Assembly (NCBI GenBank): GCA_940337035.1
Contig: CALNHX010003656.1
Span: forward strand, 1 to 64,000
Origin: Agriotes lineatus
Lineage: Eukaryota > Arthropoda > Insecta > Coleoptera > Elateridae
Reading direction: 5' to 3'
DNA: 64,000 bases
Numbering within the stretch: the stretch's first letter is position 1; every line of letters begins with the position of its first letter. The notes under the pieces are model-generated. The model was not told where the DNA came from, searched no databases, and saw only the letters and a list, made by a program, of their open reading frames with translations. Shown one piece after another: positions 20,140 to 32,050 of the stretch. The translations under genes and the position numbers were made by a program.

Positions 20140-20210
20140 TAGCGTCCCGTCGGGTATAACGTCCACATATGACCAGTCCCTTCGAGGACGTTATATCCGA
20201 CTTTCACTGC
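20140..20210. repeat. Hairpin of pogo-like terminal-repeat type
   Basis: GGTATAACGTCC at 20154 and GGACGTTATATCC at 20187 pair across about 20 bp, and a cactg motif follows. It resembles joined pogo/Tigger-like ends (…TATAACGTCC). A solo structure without a transposase. Confidence 0.4.
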
Positions 20211-20319
20211 ATAACCTGGTTATCAGACACTTTATTTAATATTTATTTACTATTGGATATAACTAAAAACTTAATTTTTGCAGAGCTTGCCTTACTCTAG
20301 TGCTCTTTCTATTAGGGAT

Positions 20320-20480
20320 CCACCGACACGGGTTTTTTTGCCGATACCGATATAGTCGAGGCCGATATATCGGCTGATATATTCTCATTGCTCTCTCCCA
20401 TTACTTTTTGACTACATACAAGCACGTGTGCGCCGCTGCTTTTTAGATTCGGACGGGGTAATCCCCTAAATACGAACTCT
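20320..20480. mobile_element. hAT-like end (TAGGGATCCACCGA)
   Basis: TAGGGATCCACCGACACGG at about 20315 followed by CCGATACCGATATAG resembles hAT termini of the TAGGGATGCACCGAT kind. The opposite end was not found. Fragment, low confidence. Confidence 0.3.
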
Positions 20481-20659
20481 AGCTTAGGCAAAGAGCATAT
20501 AATTATATGCTCTTTGGCTTAGGTTTGTTTATGCAGGTGTCTTCGTGTCATTTCGTTTTAATAACACAGTTTAACACAATCATTTTTACCCGTGACCTAT
20601 TAGGTAGTATTGTTAACAATTTCTGATAATGCAAGACCTTGAAATGGCATCGCCTGATT

Positions 20660-20945
20660 GAATGTTTTTGCTGATGGACCGAGCTCTGTGGACTGCTTAG
20701 CTTTCGGAAAGTCATGGGTTCGATTCCCGTGGCCGTCTGCTTTGATTCCGGTTTTTAGGTGGTTTTTCTGAGTCAACAGTAGCTTATCTGAAGCGAATGT
20801 CGGGGCAGTACTTCTCCATCTTTCCTGGCCTCTCTTGCATTCTCCACCAATCCTGATATTCCCGTTATTGGCTGAAGAAGGACGCAAGGTCCCTATAGTT
20901 ATTCCTATTTTATAAATCCAAAGAACAAACAAACATGGCAAATCT
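20660..20945 (+). mobile_element. tRNA-derived SINE
   Basis: The head (20668-20740) is tRNA-like, with a B box GGTTCGATTCC at about 20717 and paired arms around it (ATGGGTTCGATTCCCGT). A ~180-bp body follows and an A-rich end (aaatccaaagaacaaacaaac). The order promoter-body-tail is that of a normal SINE. Class assignment is by structure only. Confidence 0.6.
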
Positions 20946-20959
20946 GTGCAAAACAAGGC

Positions 20960-22048
20960 TTAGGAACTTCTTAATAAACTTAAAAAAATTAAACATTTAA
21001 AGAAAGCTAGTAGCGTGTATGACCTTCGTGAGCTTGGATAACAGCCTGGCACTTTCACGGCATACTTTCGATCAATATTTTCTTGAGACACGTTGGTCCA
21101 TTCTTCCAAAAGAAGTACCATGAGCTGTTGAAGACTCTCTGGAGCTACAGGTCGGTTCCTGATCTTCTGATCCAGCTCAATTGGATTCAGGTCTGGGCTA
21201 AGAGTAGGCCAGTCCATCATGGGAATTTGGTCTGAGCTGCTACGTGTGGATGGGCATTATCTTGCTGGAACAGAAATTCAGGACCTACACGGGCTACAGT
21301 AGGTACTACATGGTTTGCAAGAATGTCCTCGATGTATCGGGCAGCATTCATTCGTCCAGGTACAGCAACGAGATCTGTACGAATGTTAAAAGTGATACCA
21401 GCCCACAACATATCAGATTGTCCTCCAAACTTTTCTACCTGCTGAACCAGTTCTTCACGATAGCGTTCCGCTGCATGTCCCCAAACTCAAAGACGACCAT
21501 TACAACGTGTCAACCTAAATCTTGACTCATCACTGAAAAGCATTCAATCCCCAATCGACATGTTGTTGAGCAAATACCAGTCGGTCTCTTGTGTGATTCT
21601 GAGGTCTCTAGCAGTGGATGTGCGTCGTCTAAGCACACAACTGTGCACAAATCTGTCTTGCTGTATGGTTGTTGCGCGCTTTCGGTCCTGACCAGGTTTC
21701 CTACCATAATTTCCTGTCACTAAGTAACGATTCCAAACCTTGGACACAATAGAAGGGCTCACATTAAGTTCTCTTGCAACTTGACGTAAGGTGTGGCCTT
21801 CTTAAATTAATGTTACAGCTCGTGCAATTTGAACTTGACTAAGATGCTTCATTTTATTGGTAAACAGCGTAGAGAAATAAAATAATGACTTAGACACTCA
21901 ATTGTTTCCATTTTCGTAGAATGTGCAGCTACTTGATATTGAAAAGGTTACTTTGCATTCTGTACTTAGATTACTAATCTAGCAATACATACAAAAATAA
22001 AGTGCCGAGTTGCTTAAAGTAGTGTTCCCCTAATTTATTGGCGCAGTG
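20960..22048 (-). pseudogene. Tc1-like transposon with broken transposase
   Basis: On the minus strand the frame starts near 21852 (MKHLSQVQIARAVTLI). The paired-type HTH follows (LNVSPSIVSKVWNRYLVTGN), then an arginine-rich linker (TARDLRITQ). The catalytic DDE domain has LWAGITFNIRTDL, FLFQQDNAHPHVA and MDWPTLSPDLNPIE, giving the D..34..E spacing of Tc1. Stops and frameshifts break it into at least four pieces. The right terminus GGCGCAGTG (22040-22048) is followed by TA; the left terminus is diverged or lost. Confidence 0.9.
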
Positions 22049-22325
22049 TATTATATGAATATTTTCTATAATTGATATGCCGGCGAAATTTTTTGCATAT
22101 TTCTACGTTTTTTTTTAGCATACTTTCTGGATTTTGTATATTTGGTTATAAATATTTAGCAATAATTTGTAATGTATGAACTTTTTGATATTTGTTTGTA
22201 AAATTTACTATTTTATGAAATTTATTAATAACATTTCTGTGTGCGACTGAGATATATACTTTCACTGTCTGCCGCTGGAGTGCAGTGCGCGTATAGAAAT
22301 AAGCAGAGGAAAGGGGAAGTCCCTG

Positions 22326-22545
22326 TTAAAATCTTTGACTATATAAACATGGACTACCAGCAACCCCCACTTTTCCCATAGAAGCAATGTATAAGGAGTC
22401 GGCCAATATAGAATCCGTTTTAAAAGTCGAACTTCGTGTGTTGTGTGAATAATAGTCTGGCGGGGTTAGGGGTAATCTCATTTTTATGTTGGCTTACAAC
22501 GTGAAGTTGGTGTTGGCAGTCCATGTTTATACAGTCAAAGGTTAA
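22326..22545. mobile_element. 220-bp MITE
   Basis: TTAAAATCTTTGACTATATA / AACATGGACT at the left matches the inverted AGTCCATGTT / TATACAGTCAAAGGTTAA at the right (about 32 bp, few mismatches). No ORF. TSD unclear. Confidence 0.6.
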
Positions 22546-23645
22546 AATGAATTTTTACATTATTTAGAATACATATGTTACACTAGGTCTTATTACTGTG
22601 TTATATATTTGAAGCTTCGCTGTCGGGCGTATTTTCTAAACAATCCAGTGGTCGTGCAATCTGACCAGCATTATCGGCAAGTCACTATGCACTTAATACA
22701 TTTTTCTCTTCAACTAACGCTCTATTTTGTACCGTTTTTATAAATTTTTGACAACTGCTTAAAATAAAAATAAAATTTTTGGCTAATTATAAGATCAATG
22801 TAAAAGGAAGTTAAGTGCGTGTATCACACCAAATGTTTTTAGTTGTAATCCTCTCACTTTGGCAGATATCAAATTTTCTGCTAAACATTTTTCACATAAT
22901 ACCAGCATACATAAATCAAACAAGTAGAGACACTCATGCCAAATGTTGTAACCTGTTTAGAGTGCCTGGGACAGTGACTGTGGGGGTATTTCTAAGCTTG
23001 ACCGCCAGATGGCAAAACGAGTACCAACCTTAAATTTAAACAACTGATGTAAAACTTTCGTAATGGTGTCTTATCATTAATGCCTGCACACATTTTGTTG
23101 GTTTTCTCTTAAATTCATGTTTTCTTGAATAAAATAATGTAATATCCCTACCTTGATGTAGTTAGAGTGCCTATATATGCTAAGAGTGGTGCCATGGCAA
23201 AATACGTCGCCATTTGTGATCCAAGTTTTGCAAATAATCAATAAGGAAACCATTGATATATTAATATATTTTTAATAATTCAGTAAATATAAAGATAAAA
23301 AATATATCAGAGAACTAAAAATTCAATATGTTAAGACTTTCTTTTTTAAGAAACATACAGACACCTCGTAAGGTCATTAAATGGCTTGAAAAACAAAGTT
23401 CAAAATTCAACCTATTCAATGATTTAAATATAAAATTTGAACATTAGGTGGAATTAAATGAGACATAATTTTAGGAAATGTAAACGGTTTATTATTACTG
23501 TTATTACAAAATGGGTAAAAATGTTAGAGTTACATAATGTAACTACGCGAAACCACAACTAGTTGTATATTCACAAAGTAATCTTATTGTTTAATATAAC
23601 AACCTAATTATAAGTAAACTTAAACAATATTTTCTACACATATTA
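22546..23645. other. AT-rich intron sequence
   Basis: No gene or element that I can support. One 72-codon plus-strand frame at 22815-23033 looks fortuitous. Confidence 0.5.
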
Positions 23646-24959
23646 CAGCAGACGCTCGATAACGTGAACTAATTCAAATCAAGTGTGTTCACATTGTTGA
23701 AATGTTTACATTAGCGAACATGATTTTATTAATAAACACATTATTAAAAGAAACGTGTAATAACACAAAAAACAAAACCTACTCTGACAGCGATAAGTAA
23801 TACACATTTTTAATGAGAAGAAAAATAAGCTGCTATTTTATTCTGCATAAATTAGCGCCTATGTTCAACAATGACTACAATGAAATGCAAACTTATCATA
23901 AACACCCTTCCGATTGACTCAGCTGTGTTGCATAGGGGACAGGGATGCCAGATCGTGTCAAGAAGAATCCGTTAGCTTCGTCGGAAAAAATCGTGAGAAA
24001 TAATTAGATTTCGGAAATGGATAAGATTTGAAACTATGGATGCAAATTTAAAAAAAAGCTATTTTAAAATTAATAAAATATGGAATATATGTTTCAGATT
24101 TATTAAACATTTAGTACATAGGTTATACATATTTACATCAATAACTGCAAGAGAATTATAAACATTTTAAATGATTGCCATAAATAAAAAATAAATTAAT
24201 ATAAAGTAAATGTTAAACGAACTAAATATTTTATTCTAGAAATAACACATGCATTCTAAAAATAAAACTATGGCTACATAGATTCTACATAGACCTAAGT
24301 ATACAGAAAAAAAAATGTTCGACTACTCAGAATCTGAAGTATCTGAGTCCGGAATGAGTGGTTTGGGGGGATAAAGTACTTGACTGTTCCTTTTTTTTAA
24401 TTAAATCTCTGCTTATCTTGAAATTGTATAAATACCTATTTCTTGAAAGAACATTTAAATCCGCTTTCAACCGCAACTTGTAACTTCTTTATGTTAACCG
24501 TAAATGGCAGCAGTATTTGATGATAATGCGGGAAATGCTAAAATCACTGACAGCATACATTATTAAATCATATTAAGACTAACAAACATTTTTTTCTATT
24601 TAATCATTTATTGTTACAATTTTGTATAAAATTATTTTAAATAGAATTGATACAAAAATCGTGAGATAAAAAGTCCTTATCGTGAGATCGTGAGAATTTG
24701 CAATGAAATCGTGAGAACTCACGATAAATTGTGAGATCTGGCACCCCTGATAGGGGAATCCCCTGCATAAATCGGCGACTAATCTGTGATGCAGAGGGGA
24801 ATCCCCTACATAAATCGCCGACTGACTGTCGCCAAGAACTATTTACGTTATCGAACTGTACGTTATCGAGCGCTCTGTTTGATCCTATAATATGAATTTT
24901 GTGTTTACCTTAGCGCGAGGTTTTCATTATCCGGTGTTTACGTTAACGAGCACTTGCTG
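23646..24959. mobile_element. TA-target MITE interrupted by a hAT element
   Basis: The left end CAGCAGACGCTCGATAACG and right end CGTTAACGAGCACTTGCTG form imperfect inverted repeats flanked by TA. A second, uninterrupted relative lies at 39957-40395 and aligns throughout (for example ttattctgcataaattagcg, ctcagctgtg, gaatcccct repeats). This copy carries the 810-bp hAT insertion at 23940. Confidence 0.8.
23940..24749. mobile_element. Non-autonomous hAT element with 8-bp TSD
   Basis: The ends are CAGGGATGCCAGATC and GATCTGGCACCCCTG. The flanking 8-bp duplication is ATAGGGGA (23932-23939 and 24750-24757). The relative at 40225-40245 keeps the uninterrupted site. Subterminal TCGTGAGA-type repeats occur several times near both ends, as transposase-binding repeats do in hAT elements. 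No transposase ORF. Confidence 0.88.
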
Positions 24960-25412
24960 TATTGATAATCTACGTACAGTCGTGTTCAAAAATGTATTGT
25001 ACACAGACAGTTATAAGTTTATTGGTAGTTGTGTTTTTACTCAACAAAGGCTCACACTGTGTCACTAAGTAGGCAGTCCTAGATGTATACTTTAAAAATG
25101 TTTGAATATACAACACTCTTTTGAAGTTTGTGTAATGAATTCGTATTTACAAAGCACAAATGATGTACAACACTTTAATGAACACGACTGTACATAAAAA
25201 ATAAGAAAATTAAAAACTTGTCTACCGTGTGTTATTAGCAACAAAATTATTAAATATCAGATAGGATAACAGATTATTGATGTTTTTTAGACCCTTTGAA
25301 ATTATTTTTTGCAGCTTCTTGCATATACATGCTACGGTTATCAACCGCACAATGACATTTTTTTCTAATTTCACACTTCTGTTTTGCCCCATAAATTTTT
25401 AGTCTATATAAT

Positions 25413-25510
25413 AGTATATTATGTATCAAGTTTTATAAACGTCATTTTAGTCACGAGTGTTTAATAAAAGAGTGACTAATAAGTTTATAAAACGAGTTGC
25501 ATACTATACT
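25413..25510. repeat. Foldback element E (variable-arm family)
   Basis: It opens AGTATATTATG and closes GCATACTATACT, followed by ttttctacgaccac, as at 775. Arms: GTTTTATAAAC/GTTTATAAAAC and TTAGTCAC/GTGACTAA. The centre is ACGAG-TGTTTAATAAAA-GAGT, an AT-rich variant of the usual GC mini-stem. Confidence 0.75.
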
Positions 25511-25594
25511 TTTTCTACGACCACAAATTTAGAGAATATAACATCATATTATTTCATTAAAATTTTGACATTTATTATATTGGTTAAATTATGC

Positions 25595-26114
25595 TTATAA
25601 GACGTTCACGACCTTTTTGGAACAGAGTTGGCTATGATTTTTTCTTTTCATGTTGGACTAACTGATTCGATGATGTAACGTATGCAATTTTTTTTTCTGT
25701 CAGTGTCTGTTCGACATCTTCTTGCCACCACATTGCCAGATTTATTATTTTAATATTCGTAAGAAAATAAATGATTTATCAAACGTGTAAAAATAATTTT
25801 AATTTCCGTCAAAGGAAAAGTCAAAATGCCCAAAATAATTTTGTTACAACAAAAAATTTCCATTAAACGATGCTACTTCCAATTTAAAAAGGACAGATCA
25901 AATTTAAAAGAACGCAAGTCGATGTGGAGACTAGAGAATATCCGGCAACAATGTACCTATTCAGAAAATATAACCTTAAACTGAAAACAACCTAACCTAA
26001 CACAAAAAGTGTCAATTTCCATTAGGGAGTTTAGTTGCAACGGAGGTTCTGCCAACAAAATTACTAGATGGTCATAGCTTCACCTGACCCAAAAAGATCG
26101 TGAACGGCTTATAA
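25595..26114. mobile_element. 520-bp MITE
   Basis: CTTATAAGACGTTCACGACC at the left matches GATCGTGAACGGCTTATAA at the right in inverted orientation, and the next CTTTTTGG / CCAAAAAG extends the arms. No ORF. Confidence 0.65.
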
Positions 26115-27504
26115 AAAACGTCAAAGTGACGGTTGAAAACTAACTTGATTTTAGTTTTGGCTGTGGCTAATAAAGCAAATATTATTTGAACCTAACTTCA
26201 CCCCATGACTAAAGCCGCGTCCACATTAATAAATATTTACGGTGTTGCTTTGTATTTGACGCAAATTTGTGCGTGTGCGTTCAAATTAATGTAGATGTGG
26301 ACGGATCGTCGAACACAAACGCGCACAAATATTTTCGTGACGAACGACGCACGCTGTCCATCGCCCAGTCGGTTTTTACTTGAACTCAGTGTTGCCAACA
26401 CTATAACTATAGTAACAGATTTATTACTTTTTACCTGCGCCTATTACGGTATTACTCTTAAAGCAAAATTTATTACATTTTGCAATTTCTATTACTATTA
26501 TATTACATTTCTATTAAATTTCTTTTTTTTATGTTGAAACAAAATCTGTACGTAATAGTTTTTAGTTAAACATTAACAGATTCTATGAATTTATGTTATT
26601 TTTTATAAAAAGGGCCAATTTAACACTATTAGAGAGTTTGAGCACCTTGTACGTTATACGCTAACTCTATTTTAAGGCAACTGTGCAGGCGCAGAAAATA
26701 CCGTAACGCTAAACACTTATCGGAGCACGTTATTTCACTACGAATAGCGTAGAGGTTTAAGGTAAACGCTAAATTGGTTTGTGAGGTTGCGTTACAATGC
26801 CTAATTTCTTGTAATAGTTATGTTATTTAGGTAATTACTGGTTCTTGTATTTACTTTACAATAATTGACAAACTGAGGAAGTATACTACAACCTTTCAAT
26901 ATTTGCCAGATTGTAAGGTTATGTTCAAATACCGTTTGTTGTGCTCAAACTCTTTAAAATGATACCCTCCCGTAAAAGTTTATCGTTACTAGTCACGTGA
27001 CTTTATAGTTAAATAAAATCTATTGAACTTCGCGCGGCATGGGGCAATCGTAGGCTAGTAAACTTTTGAAAAATGTATCGGCTCTTGTGTAAAGTAAATA
27101 AATAGTCACCGCTATTATACGGTCAATTTTTTTCAGTGAAATGCAATCTAGGGAAAGTTTTGCCACTAGATAGAATTGTGTCGGTACATACATTTCTGGT
27201 TATTATTTTTGCAGCGAGGTTAGGTTTCATGTTGACTGGTTGACATATAAATTCTTTTAAATTGTAGTACTGTTTGTTATAAACTGAAATTGTCCTCAGT
27301 TCAATACCTATCTAGTTAAAACTAATTTATAAAATTAGATTTCAAGTTTATAATAGGCACAACTAAAATTTAAAATAATTAAATGTCAACCACTCAACAT
27401 GAAACCTAATCTCACTGCAAAAATAATGTACCAACACAAATCAGTCTAGTGATAATGCTTGTTGCCAATTGTTTCCTTAGAATTTCGCTATTTACATTTA
27501 TATA

Positions 27505-28077
27505 CAGGGTGTAGAAATGCTTTACGCACCATAGGGATTTCAATGGTAATTTCTTCATATGAAAATATTTGCTTCCCTAATTATTTTAGAGCAAACTTGT
27601 AAATAGGTTTTTTGTAGAGAAAACAATTCTGTATCCATTTAAGCCAGATTTGTCATTTTACATTTTGGAAAATCGAAAATTTAAAGAAAAAAATTTACCA
27701 TTTTTAGACAAATCAGTGGTGCCTTGAAATTACTAAATCATCTCAAAGCATCAACAAATTAGTTTGCTGTTTATTTTGTTGCCGTTACATTTGACAGATG
27801 CAAAAAAATAAACAGCAAACTAATTTGTTGATGCTTTGAGATGATTTAGTAATTTCAAGGCACCACTGATTTGTCTAAAAATGGTAATTTTTTTCTTTAA
27901 ATTTTCGGTTTTCCGAAATGTAAAATGACAAATGCTGGCATAAATGGATACAGAATTTTTTTCTCTACAAAAAACTTCTATACAAGTTTGTTCTAAAATA
28001 ATTAGGAAAGCAAATATTTTCATATGAAGAAATTACCATTGAAATCCCTATGGTGCGTAAAGCATTTCTACACCCTG
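27505..28077. mobile_element. 573-bp palindromic MITE, TA target
   Basis: CAGGGTGTAGAAATGCTTTA at 27505 pairs with TAAAGCATTTCTACACCCTG ending at 28077. The arms (about 260 bp each) match almost throughout, for example ATCATCTCAAAGCATCAACA at 27738 against its complement at 27824. The loop (ttgttgccgttacatttgac) is under 50 bp. It is flanked by TA. Mariner-type ends. Confidence 0.92.
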
Positions 28078-28264
28078 TATAAAAAATCTGGAGTGACACG
28101 CACACAACTTCCTTTTACAGCAATCCTATAATTAGGCAGAAATTTTATTTTTTATTTTTAAGCATTTGTCAAAAATTTTCAAAAATTGCAAATTCTACAA
28201 AAACCGTACAAAGTAGAGCATTAGTTCAAGAGACCAATTTTCTCTAAAATTTTAAGCTGAATAC

Positions 28265-29125
28265 AAAAATGTAATAATATACCGGGTGTTCCATTTAAAA
28301 TAGGAGTTAGTAGAAAAAAATAGGAAAAAACCCATTTTAGAGGCATTCAACTTGAAAATTGCCTATCTCACATCAATACATATAAAAAATGTAATAAAAA
28401 TTTAAAGTTTGAAAAAAATTCTTCAAGCCGTTTTTACAAAAATCTAAAAAATTTAAAATCACAAGAGTAAACACCATACTTCTGGTTATGCGATTTTCTT
28501 CAAAAGCTTGCTATCGCATCTAGATAGTACACAAATCTTATATATTTATTTATTGACGGGAAAACCCCATTAACAGTTTTACAATATACAAAAATAGTTA
28601 TGTCTTAAGATCTATAAATAAAAATCAACCTCTTTACAAACAAGTAAATAACTAAGAAGCTATTCTATTTAGTTGCCCTCTAAATTGACCTAAAGGTACA
28701 TCGAATATTTCCAGGTGGTTATCATTTATTAACTTACAGTAGCGATCTATAGGCGAATTTTGACCATAGGTCGTACGATGAAATGCAATGTAAAATGATA
28801 TAAAACCACCTCTTCTATTTCTAATTGGTACTTCTACATTTATACATTCTAACAGATCAGCGCAATTGATATTCCTATTTACTAGATTATAAATGAAGAG
28901 CATTCCAGCATAATCTCTACGAACGGAGAGTGCATTTAACTTTGAAGTTTCAACGCCATACCTCTTTTCGTTTTTGAAATATTCTGTTCACAGACACACA
29001 CACAGACAGACAGACCAATGAAGAAAAACATGTTTTTTGGGTTCAGGGGACTCTAAAACGTGAAGATCTGTTGAAAACTCAATTTCGAATTTTTGGGGTG
29101 AATCCAATACTGCCTTTATCGTAAA
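28265..29125 (-). repeat. Dispersed repeat, copy 2, interrupted by a LINE fragment
   Basis: Complement of 17276-17725. It starts TACCGGGTGTTCCATTT at about 28281 and ends near tttatcgtaaaaggaag at 29114. A LINE fragment (28548-28935) sits at the point where copy 1 reads atatataagt. Confidence 0.6.
28548..28935 (-). pseudogene. 5'-truncated CR1/Jockey-type LINE, RT C-terminus
   Basis: The minus-strand frame 28903-28652 encodes the conserved C-terminal region of CR1/Jockey RT proteins: LRRDYAGMLFIYNLVN just upstream, then CINVEVPIRNRRGG and NSPIDRYCKLIND, with IFDVPLGQFRGQL at the end. It ends in a natural stop followed by an AATAAATAAATA-type tail at 28560-28548. The 5' part is missing, as is usual for truncated LINE copies. 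Confidence 0.75.
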
Positions 29126-30264
29126 AGGAAGTAGAAAACTGATGATTTTGACGGATTTGAGTAGAATTTAAATTATTATTAGTCTATTACCCAAACTGCC
29201 AAATCTATTACTATTTTTTAAAATTTCTATTACGGAAAAAAATCAAGAGTTGGCAACACTGCTTGAACTTCAAAGAGATTTGCGACGCAACGTTGTGCTG
29301 ATGTAGACATATGTTGGTAGTGCATATATGTGTCGCGTTGTTTTAATTTTAATTTATTTTTAGGAATAAACTTTCTAACTTGTAGACGGAAATTATTGAT
29401 TAACCATGTCTTATTACTCGCTATTAGTAAAAATAGTAGGGCATTTACTATAATGCACCATTTAATTCGAAAAAATAAAAATAAACTCAATAATAAAAAG
29501 AAAGACGTTACTGAATGACATTTCATCTTCTGTTATTACTCTTTATTTCCACAAATGTTGCAAATATAAAACTTACTAATAATAAGGGAATGCACAATGC
29601 GCCGCGCTGCAAATCGACGAACAGGCGGAGCGCCGACACACAACGCACAACACACATTTGTGCGTCGAAAAATTATGCCCCTCCATTAAATTTTCGTCGA
29701 AAATAAGTGCGCTACATTTTGAAATACAACACACAACGTAAATATTTATATATGTGTACGCAGCTTTAAACATCATTGCCAATTTCAGCTTGTAACTAAG
29801 AGGCTCTTTAGTCATAGGTTATGAAGGCATGATTAAAAGGTCGCTTAGCGACATGTATGTTGGTATGTTAAATGGCATTATAGTTACAAGAGTAGAAAAA
29901 ATAAGTAAATTAATTAATTTGTTTTTAATACTATGGCAGGTTGGGAAATTAATTAATAGTATTGTAGGATCCCCATTTATTTCAGCCTTTAATATATTTT
30001 TTCTACGACCACTACTAAAAGTAGGCCTTTTAGCACTAGTTTGTTTCACTAAAAGTGACGTTTTATAGTTTACCGTGGTTAAAGAAATCAGCTGTTTACT
30101 TTTAGCCCATGTGTGGTATAAAGTGAAGTGAGGTTATAAAACTACAATTTCGAACTGGAAGTGAAGTTGTAAAGTTATTCTAGTTACTTCTTGCGTTAGA
30201 GGTAAAGTGTTTTTGAAGTCCATAAAGCGTTATGTAACGAATACAGTCAGATGTGTAGTATTAA

Positions 30265-30731
30265 CACGTTAATCGCCGCAATACAAATTCAATTCAATTC
30301 AATTCATTTTATTTATCATCAACATATCACATGACAAGTCAAACAAATACATCTAGCAATGTGTAATAAAACATGAAACTAATATAACATTTTACAATTA
30401 AAAGAATAAATATTAAGTACACATAGTTATTATAAATAAAGAATTCAGAAATGGGTCTCAAGGGCCAACTACGTAGAAGAAACAATAAAACATATCTAAT
30501 ATTGAAACGCCTATAAATAGGCAGCCAAATACGCTATCCAAGGGGTAAATGTGTTGTTGGGTATAGGAGGCCACGTGCATTAGGCAAAGCATGTAAAGTT
30601 ACGCACAATGAAAAGCTACCGTGAATCACACGGCCACGAAAACTTTTCAACGTGAGATGCAAGTTAGCATCACACGGCGCTGTAAATAAAAAGATTGAAA
30701 TGCACGTTAGCTTCACGTGGCGATTAACGTG
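30265..30731. mobile_element. piggyBac-like MITE flanked by TTAA
   Basis: TTAA at 30261-30264 and 30732-30735 flank the inverted repeats CACGTTAATCGCC (30265-30277) and GGCGATTAACGTG (30719-30731). Subterminal CACG..AGC.TCACACGG-like repeats cluster in the right half (30600-30720). Inside, near 30290, a run of attca units followed by attttatttatcat looks like the 3' tail of a minus-strand LINE fragment. Confidence 0.75.
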
Positions 30732-30891
30732 TTAATAATTGCCTTTGATAACTGACTTTGACAGTACTGGCTCCACGAACATTCGCCTGCGTCCAAAGGC
30801 CCTCTCTTTATTATGACACAAATTCTAACTGTCACAGATGCAAACCTTTGTTAAATCGATATTTATGGATTAATAACAGTAAAATTAAGGT

Positions 30892-31028
30892 CGTAGATAA
30901 AATATTGTATGCAACGCGTACTAAAAGTCGTTTATGCACGGGACATGTTATGAAACTCAGCCTTCGGCTTCGTTTCATAATTTTCATGTCTTGTGCATAA
31001 ACCTCAACTTTTAGCACTTGTTACATAA
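30892..31028. repeat. Foldback element F (variable-arm family)
   Basis: CGTAGATAAAATATTGTATGC is the inverted form of the terminus at 755-785 and 25498-25519. Arms: GTACTAAAAGT/ACTTTTAGCAC, TTTATGCAC/GTGCATAAA, GACATG/CATGTC and TATGAAAC/GTTTCATA. The centre (30957-30972) on the minus strand is ACGAAGCCGAAGGCTGAGT. Confidence 0.75.
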
Positions 31029-31920
31029 ATAGCTATTTTAAATTATGTTTTCCAGAAGGCACCAAATGAAAAACCTTAAAATTAGTAAAAATCTGTTGCA
31101 TGTGGAAAAACGTAAAAGTTTTATTATTAATCAACAAAAAGCCAATTAAGAAATGAGATTGATTCTGATTCAAATTTTGCAATCTCTTTCTATTAGTTTG
31201 TGATTACAGGTAGAGCATCATAATCAAAGGTATAAATACTCACTTCACATAGCCGCGAACTACCTGTCGGTTTCCAATTTACCCTTCGTATTTTGGGATC
31301 GACTCGGCTTTGCGCTTAGGATCTTTTGGGAACGATTTTAAAATATGGCCCTGTTCACTTCTATTTTGACAACCAAAAGCTGAACAACCAGTCATGGTAC
31401 AAGTTACGTAGTATGAATGATGTACCATTTTCTGTATTTTTTTGTACATTTGTACATTGAATTTGTTTAAATAAAGGCATTTTATATTATTACTATTATT
31501 TATACACTACTGCAAAATTTTACAGATATATAAATAAAATTGGTATTTATAAACTATAAACACATTTTTACTAACCCCATAGTGAATGTACATCACTTAA
31601 CATTTATTATGCCAGTTGTTTTATAAGGGACAAGCTTTGCTCATGCGTTGCAGTAGCTCGTTATGCTATTGCAGACTTCAACGTTTCCTAGACGAATAGA
31701 ATAGCGTCGCCTCGTATGTCACAACTCTTATAACCGTTATTATATAGGAACTCTAGATGTAGTCATAGATATATAAGTACAAGATACGGCGTGCCGTTAC
31801 TATAGTTGAACAAGACGTACCATCTATTTCTGTCACTCTCAATGCGTTAATTACGTATAGCGCTATCCTTTAGAGAGGTACTTGGACTCGTCATTGAGAG
31901 AAATTCTGATAATAGTAATT

Positions 31921-32050
31921 TACGTAACAAGTATAGAAAGTGGAGCTTTTCAGTACGAGTGAGATGTTTCCGGAAGAGGCCGTTAGGCCGAGTCCGGAAT
32001 TTCGAGACGAGTATGGAAAAGCCACTTTCATACGAGTTTCGTACAATATT
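31921..32050. repeat. Foldback element H (variable-arm family)
   Basis: Arms: TACGTAAC.AGTAT/ATACGAGTTTCGTA, GAAAGTGG/CCACTTTC, CTTTTC/GAAAAG and TTTCCGGA/TCCGGAAT. The centre (31974-31992) is AAGAG-GCCGTTAGGC-CGAGT. Confidence 0.75.

Larger units (their letters stand above)
26387..29261. mobile_element. hAT element, 8-bp TSD, loaded with nested insertions
   Basis: The TIRs CAGTGTTGCCAAC and GTTGGCAACACTG are flanked by the 8-bp duplication CTTGAACT (26379-26386 and 29262-29269). Ends continue as inverted ATTACT-rich sequence. No transposase. It contains the palindrome at 27505 and the repeat at 28265, itself hit by a LINE. Confidence 0.85.
26213..29768. mobile_element. Outer DNA element with TIR AGCCGCGTCCACATTAAT
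   Basis: AGCCGCGTCCACATTAATAA-ATATTTACG at 26213 is matched inverted by CGTAAATATTT-ATATATGTGTACGCAGCT ending near 29766. Without the nested hAT (26387-29261) the element is only about 0.7 kb. Superfamily not assigned. Confidence 0.55.
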
